Assembly: GCF_003386095.1 (NCBI RefSeq)
Contig: NZ_QREG01000003.1
Span: forward strand, 124,001 to 188,000
Reading direction: 5' to 3'
Source of the DNA: Marinoscillum furvescens DSM 4134
Lineage (GTDB): Bacteria; Bacteroidota; Bacteroidia; Cytophagales; Cyclobacteriaceae
DNA: 64,000 nucleotides
Shown: one piece after another, positions 9,083-17,498 of the stretch
Layout of the letters: each line of letters begins with the position of its first letter
Position numbering within the stretch: position 1 is the stretch's first letter
The notes under the pieces: generated by a model
The model's database searches: none
What the model saw: the letters and a program-made list of their open reading frames with translations, nothing else
Told to the model about the DNA's origin: nothing
Translations under genes and position numbers: made by a program

Positions 9083-10102
9083 ATGATGAAAAAAGGAAGT
9101 GTAACAATCAAAGACATTGCCCTAGAGCTAGGCATCTCAGTATCTACCGTCTCCAGGGCTCTTGCTGACAATCCTCTCGTAAAACCTGCCACTCGACAAG
9201 CAGTGAAGGAATTAGCTAAAAAGTACAATTACCGACCAAACTTTACAGCCCTTAGTCTAAGAAACAACAGAACCCGAACGATTGGCATTATCATCCCCCA
9301 GCTGGTGCATGAGTTTTTCTCCATGGTGATCCGTGGTATTGAAGATTTTGCCTACTCCAATGGCTATAACGTAATCATTTCTTCTACACATGAGAGCTAC
9401 GAACGAGAGGTCATTGATACGAAGGCTCTAATCAACGGGAGAGTAGATGGACTCCTGGCCTGTGTATCTAAAAGCACAACCAACTACGACCACTTTAAAG
9501 AATTTGCTGAAAGAAATCTACCCCTTGTATTTTTTGATTGCATCTGCGACGAAATAGACTCCCCTAAAGTAGTGCTGGACGATTTTGAAGCTGGCTATCA
9601 GGCCACACAACACCTGGTAGAAACGGGGTGCACCCAAATAGCCTATGTTGGCGGACCGATCAACCTCCAAATAAATCAGGATCGTTTTGGAGGCTATAAA
9701 AAAGCACTGAATGAGGCTGGGTTGGCGCTTAACGAATCATGGATAAAGCATTGTGAAACGGGCGATTATGATGACGGCTCAGAAAGCGTACGTGATATGG
9801 TAGCAGCTCGCAGCATCGATGGGCTCTTTGCAGGAACAGACATGCTAGCGATAGGAGCCATCAAAACCATGAAAAAAGCGGGCTTACAAATCCCCAAAGA
9901 TGTAGCTGTGGTAGGATTTAGCAATTGGTCCATAGGCACCATCTACGAGCCCTCACTCACCACCATGTCCCAGCCGGGCTATGAAATGGGCCAAAAAGCG
10001 GCAGAATTACTCATCCAGCAAATAGACAATCCTGATAAAAAATTAACCGACACCTTCACCTTACACAGCGAATTGATACAGCGCGAAAGTACTCAGAGAT
10101 AA
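9083..10102 (+). CDS. LacI-family transcriptional regulator
   Basis: About 339 residues. The N-terminal helix-turn-helix (about residues 7-50; TIKDIALELGISVSTVSRAL then the hinge helix YNYRPNFTALSLR) is classical LacI, followed by a periplasmic-binding-protein-like sensor domain (TIGIIIPQ ... GTDMLAIGA ... VVGFSNW). It binds DNA as a dimer or tetramer and releases, or tightens, on sugar binding. I chose the ATG at 9083; another ATG follows at 9086 and an upstream TTG at 9074 is less likely. It is divergent from susC and convergent with xylA, with LacI-like palindromes at 8919-8936 and 8791-8800. The likely inducer is a pentose or its derivative, inferred from xylAB. Confidence 0.92.
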   Translation: MMKKGSVTIKDIALELGISVSTVSRALADNPLVKPATRQAVKELAKKYNYRPNFTALSLRNNRTRTIGIIIPQLVHEFFSMVIRGIEDFAYSNGYNVIISSTHESYEREVIDTKALINGRVDGLLACVSKSTTNYDHFKEFAERNLPLVFFDCICDEIDSPKVVLDDFEAGYQATQHLVETGCTQIAYVGGPINLQINQDRFGGYKKALNEAGLALNESWIKHCETGDYDDGSESVRDMVAARSIDGLFAGTDMLAIGAIKTMKKAGLQIPKDVAVVGFSNWSIGTIYEPSLTTMSQPGYEMGQKAAELLIQQIDNPDKKLTDTFTLHSELIQRESTQR

Positions 10103-10107
10103 AAAAA

Positions 10108-10260
10108 CCCTCACCGTGTAACAGATGAGGGCTGAAACATAATGTACAATTTAGCAACAGTTAAGCGATCTGTTTGGAGTACCTCTTCCAGGCACACCAT
10201 TGCACATTAAAAGTCTTACAGAAATCGTGCCGACCTATCACCTCATTTGGCCTTTTTTTT
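10108..10260. other. intergenic segment with opposed terminator-like signals, candidate small RNA
   Basis: Follows the lacI stop codon. CCCTCA (10108-10113) pairs with TGAGGG (10126-10131) and, read on the minus strand, is followed by seven Ts, so it looks like a minus-strand terminator. On the plus strand CAGATGAGG (10122-10130) can instead pair with CCTCATTTG (10241-10249), directly before eight Ts (10253-10260), which would close a structure of about 130 nt. Internal complementarity includes GGCAC/GTGCC and CGAT-CTGT/ACAG-AA-ATCG. Either strand could encode a small RNA; it may equally be a pair of ordinary terminators. Confidence 0.3.
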
Positions 10261-10316
10261 AATTTACTCGCAGGCTCAATGAAATTTTTTCAGTGAAGCT
10301 CCAACACCAAGCCTTG

Positions 10317-10348
10317 TAAAAAACTTCAGCCCTCAAAAGGGCTGAAGT
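10317..10348 (-). terminator. rho-independent terminator of the xylBA operon
   Basis: Perfect 11-bp arms ACTTCAGCCCT (10323-10333) and AGGGCTGAAGT (10338-10348) around a CAAA loop. On the minus strand the stem is followed by a run of six Ts. It lies about 145 bp after the xylA stop codon, so the xylA transcript carries an unusually long 3' untranslated region. Confidence 0.85.
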
Positions 10349-10374
10349 AAACGATGAATGAAGTTTAAAAAATG

Positions 10375-10479
10375 GGATGTGCATGGAGTCTTGCTCCAGT
10401 TCTGTCAATTATGCAAAGGGTGTCTAATCCTTTGAGTGCTAAGCTTTCTAATTAACTATTGTTAGTGGTATGCACATCC
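10375..10479. ncRNA. candidate multibranched structured RNA in the xylA 3' region
   Basis: A perfect 10-bp closing stem (GGATGTGCAT 10375-10384 with ATGCACATCC 10470-10479) encloses three small hairpins: GGAG/CTCC (10385-10397), CAAAGG/CCTTTG (10414-10434) and TAAC/GTTA (10453-10464). Sixteen bp after the xylA stop and upstream of a strong terminator, it would form the 3' end of the xylBA message if read on the minus strand. I recognise no known family. It could also be a small palindromic repeat element; a homologue alignment is needed to decide. Confidence 0.35.
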
Positions 10480-10494
10480 GCATTGTCTTCGGTC

Positions 10495-11829
10495 CTAGAT
10501 GTATTGATTTAGGATATTTTCAAACAACTCCTGCTTACCACTGAGCTGTGCAGGCTCGCCATTTTCTGTGGCCAGTGCTGTCAGATCTTCCAGCTTCAAA
10601 TCTCCATTTTCAAACGACTTCCCTTTTCCTGCATCAAAGGAAGCATAGCGCTCCTGTTTTAGCGCAGGGTATTTAGAATCACTCAATATTTTATCTGCAA
10701 TTATCAACGCTCGAGCGAAAATGTCCATTCCACCAATGTGCGCATGGAAAAGATCGTCCAGGTCTGTGGAGTTTCTTCGGGTTTTTGCATCAAAGTTGAC
10801 ACCACCTCCCTGTAGGCCTCCGTTCTCTAAAAAGACCAACATAATTTCGGTCAATTCAAAAATATTGTTTGGAAACTGATCGGTATCCCAGCCATTTTGA
10901 TAATCCCCTCTGTTTGCATCCATGCTTCCCAGCAGACCTGCATTAGCAGCTACTTGCATTTCGTGCTGGAAGGTGTGCTGAGCAAGTGTAGCATGATTTA
11001 CTTCCAGATTGAGCTTAAAATCATCCATAAGCCCGTACTCTCTCAAGAATCCTACCACAGTAGCTGCATCAAAATCATACTGATGCTTTGTAGGCTCCAT
11101 CGGCTTAGGCTCTATGAAGAAGTTTCCTTTAAAACCCTGGCTGCGAGCATAGTCTTTGGCCATATGCAGGAATTGTGCAAGGTGATCCAGCTCTCGTTTC
11201 ATGTCGGTATTGAGCAAGCTCATGTATCCTTCACGCCCTCCCCAAAAGACGTAGTTTTCGCCATCCAACTTAATGGTAGCATCTAGTGCATTGCGCACCT
11301 GCGCACCTGCATGAGCTACTACATTGAAGTCTGGATTAGTAGCAGCTCCATTCATATATCTAGGGTTAGAAAACAAGTTTGCAGTACCCCAAAGCAGCTT
11401 CACACCAGAGGCAGCCATTTTCTCCCTGGCATAGTCAGTAATCGTCTCCAGGCGCTTAGCAGATTCGGAAAGAGTATCCGCTTCATCTACCAAATCATAA
11501 TCATGAAAACAGAAGTATGGTATCCCCAATTTGGTGATAAACTCAAAGCCGGCATCCATCTTATCTCGTGCCGCCTGAACAGGATCCGTAGCAGTAGACC
11601 ATGGAAAGACTTTCGTACCCGGCCCAAATGGATCACCTCCAGTACCACACAAGGTATGCCAGTAAGCCACCGCAAATTTGAAGTGATCCTTCATGGTTTT
11701 GCCGGCAACCACCTTATTCTCGTCGTAGTATTTAAATGCCAATGGGTTGTCTGACTCTTTACCTTCAAAGGCAATTTTTCCGATTCCTTTGAAATACTCT
11801 TTGTCACCTAATAAAATTTGATCGCTCAT
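10495..11829 (-). CDS. xylA: xylose isomerase
   Basis: A 444-residue enzyme converting D-xylose to D-xylulose in the cytoplasm. Family signatures are intact: catalytic His in CFHD (His109), VFWGGREGY (from residue 194), [11 protein letters not shown] (240-250) and the metal-binding [12 protein letters not shown] segment. Length agrees with the class II xylose isomerases common in Bacteroidota. It lies 9 bp after xylB in the same operon and ends before a long 3' region with a strong terminator. The gene is convergent with the LacI-family regulator. Confidence 0.97.
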   Translation of the reverse strand: MSDQILLGDKEYFKGIGKIAFEGKESDNPLAFKYYDENKVVAGKTMKDHFKFAVAYWHTLCGTGGDPFGPGTKVFPWSTATDPVQAARDKMDAGFEFITKLGIPYFCFHDYDLVDEADTLSESAKRLETITDYAREKMAASGVKLLWGTANLFSNPRYMNGAATNPDFNVVAHAGAQVRNALDATIKLDGENYVFWGGREGYMSLLNTDMKRELDHLAQFLHMAKDYARSQGFKGNFFIEPKPMEPTKHQYDFDAATVVGFLREYGLMDDFKLNLEVNHATLAQHTFQHEMQVAANAGLLGSMDANRGDYQNGWDTDQFPNNIFELTEIMLVFLENGGLQGGGVNFDAKTRRNSTDLDDLFHAHIGGMDIFARALIIADKILSDSKYPALKQERYASFDAGKGKSFENGDLKLEDLTALATENGEPAQLSGKQELFENILNQYI

Positions 11830-11838
11830 ACCAATTTG

Positions 11839-13326
11839 TCAGTTTAAAAATCTTGCTAATTCGTTTTTCCAGGCCTCATACGCCTCTCTATACTTTTGAT
11901 GTTCTGTGCGCTGGGGCTCAAACGTGTTGGCGAGACTGTCACCTGCAACCGCCTCTTCCAATGTATTAAAATGCCCGGTGGCGTAGCCAGCTGCACGAGC
12001 TGCCCCAATTGCCCCAGTGGTCTTTACCACTTCTATAGGTGCGTTTGCCAGCGTAGCCACCGTGACACTAAAAGTTTCAGACTGAAACAGGTTGTCATTG
12101 CCAACCCTGAGTTTATTGATCTCCAGTCCCAGTTCTTTCAATATTTCTATACCATATATGAAGGAATACGCAACTCCCTCCAATGCGGCTCTGTAATAAT
12201 GCGCCTTCTTATGTCGATTAAACCGCACATTGAGCATATGTGCTCCTATATCTTTATTGTTGAGGATTCGTTCGGCTCCATTGCCAAAGGGGATAATACG
12301 CAGCCCGTCTGCACCCACAGGTACTTCCTGGATTATCTGCTCCATCTTTTCATAGGTCACCCCGTCCTCAGCCATCATTTCACGCATGTACCTGTACTGT
12401 ATACCTGCCCCATTCACACAGAGCAATACACCTATGCGCGGATCCTGCTTCGTATGGTTGACATGAGCAAAACTGTTTACTCGTGATTTTGGGTCAAAAA
12501 CAGGACTCCCCTGTACTCCGTACACCACACCAGAAGTACCTCCAGTGGCCGCTATTTCTCCTGGGTTGAGTGCACCCAAAGACAGTGCATTGTTGGGCTG
12601 ATCTCCAGCCCGGTATCCTATTGGAGTACCTGGCGCCAAGCCAAGCTTTTGTGCAGCATCTGCAGTTAGTTGCCCCTGCTCTCCAAATGTCGGCACTATT
12701 TCAGGAATGACTGAAGAGCTAAATCCCATATACTCCATGAGAAAATCAGCCACCTCATGACTTTGAAAATCCCAGAACATTCCTTCTGAAAGTCCAGAAA
12801 CTGTAGTCGTCACTTTGCCTGTCAGCTGCATGGCGATATAATCTCCCGGCAGCATGATTTTATACACCTTGTCAAACAGCTCAGGTTCGTTTTCCTTTAC
12901 CCACTTCAGCTTGGCGGCTGTAAAGTTTCCAGGAGCGTTTAGCAAGTGATAATAGCACTTGTCTCCTCCTATTTCCTGCAATGCGCGATCGCCAAAAGGT
13001 ACAGCTCTGCTGTCACACCAGATGATGGACGGACGCAATACTTTCAATTCCTGATCCACCAACACCAATCCGTGCATCTGGTATGATATTCCAATACCCT
13101 TTACTTGAGCCCCGTCTATTCCAGCCTTTTCGAGAACGATTCGTGTGGCCTCACATGCGTGGGCCCACCAGTCTTCCGGATGCTGCTCTGCCCACCCCGG
13201 CTCCTCACTGATCATATCCATCTCCTTTTCAGGATAGCTGGCTACAGCGAGTTGCTGATTGCTGCTAGCATCTATTATGGCCGCCTTTATAGACGAACTC
13301 CCTATGTCGTAACCTAAAAAATACAC
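11839..13326 (-). CDS. xylB: xylulokinase (FGGY family)
   Basis: A 495-residue FGGY carbohydrate kinase. The N-terminal phosphate-binding motif (YDIGSSSIKAAIID), the catalytic-base region with WCDSRA near residue 110, and the C-terminal ATP-binding GGTSGVVYG are visible. It phosphorylates D-xylulose to xylulose 5-phosphate for the pentose phosphate pathway. The start is a GTG at 13326; no ATG precedes the conserved first strand. First gene of a xylB-xylA operon. Pairing with xylose isomerase makes xylulose the likely substrate within FGGY kinases. No AAACGTTT-type palindrome was found upstream, so control by the nearby LacI protein is not shown here. Confidence 0.95.
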   Translation of the reverse strand: MYFLGYDIGSSSIKAAIIDASSNQQLAVASYPEKEMDMISEEPGWAEQHPEDWWAHACEATRIVLEKAGIDGAQVKGIGISYQMHGLVLVDQELKVLRPSIIWCDSRAVPFGDRALQEIGGDKCYYHLLNAPGNFTAAKLKWVKENEPELFDKVYKIMLPGDYIAMQLTGKVTTTVSGLSEGMFWDFQSHEVADFLMEYMGFSSSVIPEIVPTFGEQGQLTADAAQKLGLAPGTPIGYRAGDQPNNALSLGALNPGEIAATGGTSGVVYGVQGSPVFDPKSRVNSFAHVNHTKQDPRIGVLLCVNGAGIQYRYMREMMAEDGVTYEKMEQIIQEVPVGADGLRIIPFGNGAERILNNKDIGAHMLNVRFNRHKKAHYYRAALEGVAYSFIYGIEILKELGLEINKLRVGNDNLFQSETFSVTVATLANAPIEVVKTTGAIGAARAAGYATGHFNTLEEAVAGDSLANTFEPQRTEHQKYREAYEAWKNELARFLN

Positions 13327-13604
13327 GCCTGGTGATTTGAATTAACACTATCGCAAAATCTTTGAATCTTTTTACAATTCCTCCCGATTTTACAGACTCA
13401 AATAAACGGCATTTACGAATGTTATAAAACAAATACACCCCTGCTTCATTTCGTCAACAATACGTCAATCATACGCCAAGACAAAGCGTGCTGATACAAG
13501 GTATGGCTCTAATGAATTAGAATAATCCGGCGGAAGCACTTATTTCACTACGCCAGACACACTTCAAAGCCACTCCTTATAAGATTAAATTATTCAATAA
13601 TAAT

Positions 13605-13633
13605 TTTGATAAATAAGGATTACACCAGCTTTG
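13605..13633 (+). promoter_or_regulatory. predicted promoter of the thioredoxin-like gene
   Basis: The 340-bp gap between xylB and the thioredoxin gene (13327-13666) contains no gene I can support. On the plus strand, TTTG (13605-13608) and CAGCTTTG (13626-13633, close to TAnnTTTG) are 17 bp apart and lie 34 bp before the ATG, matching the Bacteroidota promoter layout. The minus-strand half of the gap must hold the xylB promoter, where TATTTG-type boxes occur but none is decisive. Confidence 0.35.
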
Positions 13634-13666
13634 CACCAGTAATAATTAGATCTAAACGCAATACAA

Positions 13667-13978
13667 ATGATAGAACTCAAAGAAGACAACTTACAACAGT
13701 TAATCAGCGAAAACGACCAGGTAATGGTACAATATGGTGCCACATGGTGTGGAAACTGCCGGGTGACAAAACCGAAGTTTAAGCGTCTGTCTGGAGAAAA
13801 TGAAAATGTGGTGTTTGTCTATGTAGATGCCGAAAAACTTCCTGAGTCCAGAAAACTTGCAGAAGTAAAAAACCTCCCCACTTTTGCAGGGTTTAAGAAA
13901 GGTGAGCTAGTTTCACAAGCAGCAGGAAATAAAACAGAAACCATAACAGATATACTCCATGCGATTACCAGTAATTAA
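13667..13978 (+). CDS. thioredoxin-family protein
   Basis: A 103-residue single-domain thioredoxin fold with the active site WCGNC (Cys33 region) and the cis-proline segment NLPTFAGF. It has no signal peptide, so it is cytoplasmic. The CGNC centre differs from the CGPC of classical thioredoxin, suggesting a dedicated reductant with a specific partner. The next gene (a DUF6952-like protein) overlaps its 3' end by 20 bp, indicating translational coupling. I recall this pair next to peroxiredoxin genes in Bacteroidota, but no peroxiredoxin is present here. Confidence 0.9.
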   Translation: MIELKEDNLQQLISENDQVMVQYGATWCGNCRVTKPKFKRLSGENENVVFVYVDAEKLPESRKLAEVKNLPTFAGFKKGELVSQAAGNKTETITDILHAITSN

Positions 13979-14213
13979 GCATATTGTAGACTTTGTAGAA
14001 ACCAATGACGAGGATTGGGTAGTTGAAACGATCGAATTGCTCGAACACATTTCAGAAGCCAAAGGCATCAAAGATGAGGAGCTGGATGTGATTGGAGAAC
14101 TCCTCTCCAATATGTACGGAGCACTGGAAGTACACAAATCCATACAAGAAGGCACTGCCAAGAAAGAGGCTCTCAATGGCTTCATGGAACGGGTAATGGG
14201 CTCTATAAGTTAA
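13959..14213 (+). CDS. DUF6952-like small protein
   Basis: An 84-residue acidic, helical cytoplasmic protein beginning with RLPVIKHIVDF and containing DEELDVIGELLSNMYGA, which I recognise from a small family found beside thioredoxin-like genes in Bacteroidota. No catalytic motif is visible. Its start lies inside the thioredoxin gene (20-bp overlap) and a strong terminator follows 16 bp after its stop, so the two form a complete two-gene operon. It may bind or modulate the redox partner; its function is not known to me. Confidence 0.75.
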   Translation: MRLPVIKHIVDFVETNDEDWVVETIELLEHISEAKGIKDEELDVIGELLSNMYGALEVHKSIQEGTAKKEALNGFMERVMGSIS

Positions 14214-14228
14214 AAATCCAAAAACTAA

Positions 14229-14272
14229 ACACCCCAGACAGGCTATGTGTGGTCTATGTCTGGGGTGTTCTT
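14229..14272 (+). terminator. rho-independent terminator
   Basis: Perfect 12-bp arms ACACCCCAGACA (14229-14240) and TGTCTGGGGTGT (14257-14268) with a 16-nt loop, followed by a T-rich stretch. Ends the thioredoxin/DUF6952 operon. Confidence 0.9.
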
Positions 14273-14331
14273 TATATATACCTGGAGCACCACGTCCCTA
14301 CTTTTGATCAAAATTCCGTAATTTCATTGCC

Positions 14332-15093
14332 ATGAGAGGAATAATGAAAGACCAGGAAGTAGGCCTGGATCCAAACTTCCGCTATCGCGGTAAAAATCAA
14401 ACACGGGTGGAAACCTTTAGCGACGCAGCCTTTGCTCTTGCCATCACACTTATCGTACTTTCTTCATCCGTCCCCTCTAATTTTCAAGACCTTTGGGTCT
14501 CCATGCGTGATATCATCCCCTTTGGACTATGTGTGATTCTGGTGATGGTCATATGGTATCAGCACTACCTGTTTTTCCTAAAATTTGGCTTACAAAACCG
14601 CACCATCGTTCTTTATAACACCTTCCTGATCTTTCTAATCTTGATATATGTCTATCCACTCAAATTTCTATTTGTAGTGTTGTTCAGACTGTATGAAGGG
14701 ATCTTTACGGGCAATAGAGAATTGATCAATAGACTTTTCACAGAAACATTACCCTACAGCGATACTGGCTCGCTCATGATCATCTATGGATTAGGGGCGA
14801 GTCTCATCTTTCTGACCATTGGCGGGATGTATCGTCATGCGATGAAAATGGCAGGTCCACTGGAGCTCAACAGCTACGAACGCTACATAGCAAAAGATGG
14901 AATGATCACCAATCTGCTGTTGGCAAGCATCCCATTTCTATCTGCTCTTATTGCTGTATTTCATCTGTTTGGCAACTGGACGTTTCTAGGAGCCGGTGTG
15001 GCCTACATGCTGTACCCTCCAGTAATGATTATCTACGGTCGGGTCAGTGCTAAAAAACGTGACAGGGCTTTAGCCATCTATAAGAAAGCATAG
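14332..15093 (+). CDS. TMEM175-family (DUF1211) potassium channel-like membrane protein
   Basis: A 253-residue integral membrane protein with about six transmembrane segments. The first helix carries the family hallmark R-x-x-x-FSDAAFALAITL (about residues 28-44), which forms the pore and selectivity gate in TMEM175 channels. Bacterial members conduct K+ without a classical TVGYG filter. A start four codons later (ATG at 14344) is also possible. It stands alone between a terminator and a lipoprotein gene. The hallmark supports the family call; ion selectivity is inferred. Confidence 0.88.
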   Translation: MRGIMKDQEVGLDPNFRYRGKNQTRVETFSDAAFALAITLIVLSSSVPSNFQDLWVSMRDIIPFGLCVILVMVIWYQHYLFFLKFGLQNRTIVLYNTFLIFLILIYVYPLKFLFVVLFRLYEGIFTGNRELINRLFTETLPYSDTGSLMIIYGLGASLIFLTIGGMYRHAMKMAGPLELNSYERYIAKDGMITNLLLASIPFLSALIAVFHLFGNWTFLGAGVAYMLYPPVMIIYGRVSAKKRDRALAIYKKA

Positions 15094-15241
15094 CCGACCC
15101 AGGCTCGGTTTGACCCAGGAAAAGCACTCCTTCAATCAATCAAACGCTGCGGTATAGTCTATGCTAACCTAAATTTGCTGTAGATACAGCTAATCATTGG
15201 CAAAATTCAAACCCTATAAACGGAAAGTGGGTCTTATAATC

Positions 15242-15997
15242 ATGCGGGATACTTTTTTGATCATAGTGCTTGGAGCTTTTTTACTGCCTGGTTGCCTCGA
15301 AAGCGACCTGGAAGCAACTGACAAAGTGCAAGCCAACAAATTAACTTATTTGGACCCTAGTTTTGACTGGAACCAGGTAAGAAATAACCCTTTCCGAATC
15401 GTAGGCATCACACCCACGGATGACACCTGGAGCGTCATTGTGGAATATAGTGGCGGGTGTGAGGAGCACAACTTTTATACCTGGTGGAATGGCGAATGGG
15501 AGAAAGACAACAGCGCAACTTTTTACCTGATCCACAATGCCAACAATGACATGTGTGAAGCATTCATCCGTGATACGATCAGTATTCGGCTAGATGAAAC
15601 CTTTTTGAGAGATCCAGACCCTTTGGATTCGGCGCACATCACCATACTCAATGCGAGCAACGCCCATAAAATAACTGTGGACCCTGAGTTGGCTCGCATA
15701 GCACAATCTGACAACTGTCAGCTCAACACTACCATAAAAGGCACCCTCTGTGGGCAGGGGATATGGGATAGTCAGTGGTTGCTTATGCTAGACACTGTCA
15801 CCAACCACAATAAGGTATGGCTACGTCCTGTTACCAATAGCTCAAAAGTGATGCTTACCAAGCCTGAGCCGGGAAACTATACAGTAGGAGTGACGCTGCT
15901 TTTTGGTTATGAACCGATAGACCCTGATGAGCAATGCGCCACGTTACCTGATGGTTCATTTGTATCTGTAGCTGTAAACTGTATCGAAAAGCAGTAA
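15242..15997 (+). CDS. lipoprotein of unknown function
   Basis: About 251 residues from the ATG at 15242, which gives a signal peptide ending in LLPGC. A TTG 45 bp upstream would add residues that spoil the signal. The mature part has several Cys residues (in YSGGCEEH, DMCEAF, DNCQL, TLCGQG, EQCATL, VNCIEK) that could form disulfides in the periplasm, and looks beta-rich. I do not recognise a domain. It is convergent with the DUF4403 gene, 2 bp apart, with no terminator visible between them. Confidence 0.75.
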   Translation: MRDTFLIIVLGAFLLPGCLESDLEATDKVQANKLTYLDPSFDWNQVRNNPFRIVGITPTDDTWSVIVEYSGGCEEHNFYTWWNGEWEKDNSATFYLIHNANNDMCEAFIRDTISIRLDETFLRDPDPLDSAHITILNASNAHKITVDPELARIAQSDNCQLNTTIKGTLCGQGIWDSQWLLMLDTVTNHNKVWLRPVTNSSKVMLTKPEPGNYTVGVTLLFGYEPIDPDEQCATLPDGSFVSVAVNCIEKQ

Positions 15998-15999
15998 AC

Positions 16000-17382
16000 C
16001 TAGCGCTTTTTAAATAAGCCGCTCTTGAGAGTCACGGAAGAGGACCCTTCCAGATAAAAAATCCATTGTATATAGGTTTCGGTCATACGTAGCTGGTAGG
16101 AGTCTATTTTCTGAAAAACAAGGTCTACGTCTAGCTTTTCTGCCAAATCCGATTTTCTAAGTCCCTGCATAATGAGCTGATCCAGCTGCCTAAAAAACGG
16201 CCGTGTATCCAAGCGGGCCTGATCAGCAATGTACTGCTCTGCTAAGCTATGAACAGCCCAGTCGGTGAGTTTTACCCAGTCGTCTTCCGCTTCTATTTCA
16301 TATTTAAAATCTGAAATGGTCAGCTCTCGATTGTCGTTGATGGTAGGTGTACCCGTAACAAGTACCTTCCCTGTGATGTCTCCACTTACATCCAGAGCTA
16401 CCAGCAGCTTTTGCCCCTTGCGGTTTACCCTGGCTTGCTCTACCAGCAAGGTATAGTCCTCATATGTAAAAGTCTTGCCCGCGAGCTCTTGCTGCATGAG
16501 GTGAGTAAGCATCTCAAATGGGAGGTATAGCTCAGTGTATGCCGCAATCGTATTGCGGGTGTTTAGCGGCTCCCCACAGTCTCCTAGCTGGACTTTTTCG
16601 GTAACAGGACTCAGCTCTGGAGATATCTGCAGCCTCGTTCGGTATTCCAAATGGATACTCAAAGTTCCACTACCTCCAGGAATCACTACTCCGTTCAGAG
16701 CCAGGGGCCTGGAATAGAGCCAAAATGGCTGAGGGCTGCGAGCAACTCTTATTGGGTTTTGCAAGTCACTCCAGACTTTATCTACTAGCTGCCTAAAATC
16801 TATGACATGATCCAACGCCCGGCAGATTACATTCGAAAGCTCCTCTTCATGGGATTGCAGGGCAGTTTCAATAAGTTCTTCAACATTAAAAGTCATACCC
16901 ATCAAACTGAGCTCCGGACTATCCGTAAGCTCAAAACCTCTATAGGTACACGCCAGATCCAGGCTCCAGTTTGGAGCCACTGCTACCGAAGTGGAAGCCT
17001 TAATTTTACCATGAAACACCACCGGAGACTCTTTATTGGACAGGGTAATGCCCAGGACTTTTTTGCGAACTGCAGCAGACACCTCCAATGGAATAGCTGC
17101 ATAAAACTCATCCCCCTTCATATACAGATCTAGAGGTCCTTTGCGATTTACTTTCAGGTACAGGCTGTCTTTTTCACCCATTGGAAACACCCCATCTACC
17201 AACTCTCCAGGTAATATCCGGTTTACTCCCTTAGCAAGCTCTTGAATGGGGAAATCCACACGAAAACTCAAATACGAAGGTGGCACCTCTAGTGGAGGCA
17301 ACGCAGCCTCTTCCCGTTGATGGACTCTGGAGCAACCCACCATAAAAACAACCCACACAATAAAGAATACCCGTTTTGTCAT
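16000..17382 (-). CDS. DUF4403-family lipoprotein
   Basis: A 460-residue lipoprotein with signal FMVGC (Cys at about residue 17). The sequence has the DUF4403 pattern: VDFPIQELAKGVNRILP near residue 45, a long amphipathic beta-rich body, and DWAVHSLAEQYI near residue 370. The family is widespread in Bacteroidota and resembles lipid-binding, tubular outer-membrane or periplasmic proteins. Function is not established to my knowledge. It is monocistronic as far as can be seen, divergent from the DUF6503 gene across a 116-bp AT-rich gap. Confidence 0.82.
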   Translation of the reverse strand: MTKRVFFIVWVVFMVGCSRVHQREEAALPPLEVPPSYLSFRVDFPIQELAKGVNRILPGELVDGVFPMGEKDSLYLKVNRKGPLDLYMKGDEFYAAIPLEVSAAVRKKVLGITLSNKESPVVFHGKIKASTSVAVAPNWSLDLACTYRGFELTDSPELSLMGMTFNVEELIETALQSHEEELSNVICRALDHVIDFRQLVDKVWSDLQNPIRVARSPQPFWLYSRPLALNGVVIPGGSGTLSIHLEYRTRLQISPELSPVTEKVQLGDCGEPLNTRNTIAAYTELYLPFEMLTHLMQQELAGKTFTYEDYTLLVEQARVNRKGQKLLVALDVSGDITGKVLVTGTPTINDNRELTISDFKYEIEAEDDWVKLTDWAVHSLAEQYIADQARLDTRPFFRQLDQLIMQGLRKSDLAEKLDVDLVFQKIDSYQLRMTETYIQWIFYLEGSSSVTLKSGLFKKR

Positions 17383-17498
17383 GATCTAGCTTATTCGGCC
17401 ATGAAATAAACCAACCCCTCAGTAATACACAAACCAATACTTAGTATTTTAGAATTTTTTAATCATAACTTATCTCTTCAACAGGCGTACATTTTGCT

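Noticed and set aside
10101-10494. CRISPR or short tandem repeats between lacI and xylA
   Set aside because: The repeats are single inverted pairs, with no spaced direct repeats of the CRISPR type.
11896-12486. Open frame of 196 codons antisense to xylB
   Set aside because: Opposite strand of a conserved kinase; composition is cysteine-rich and random.
15197-15241. TTG-started extension of the lipoprotein
   Set aside because: It puts 15 residues before the signal peptide and spoils it; ATG at 15242 gives a normal lipobox signal.
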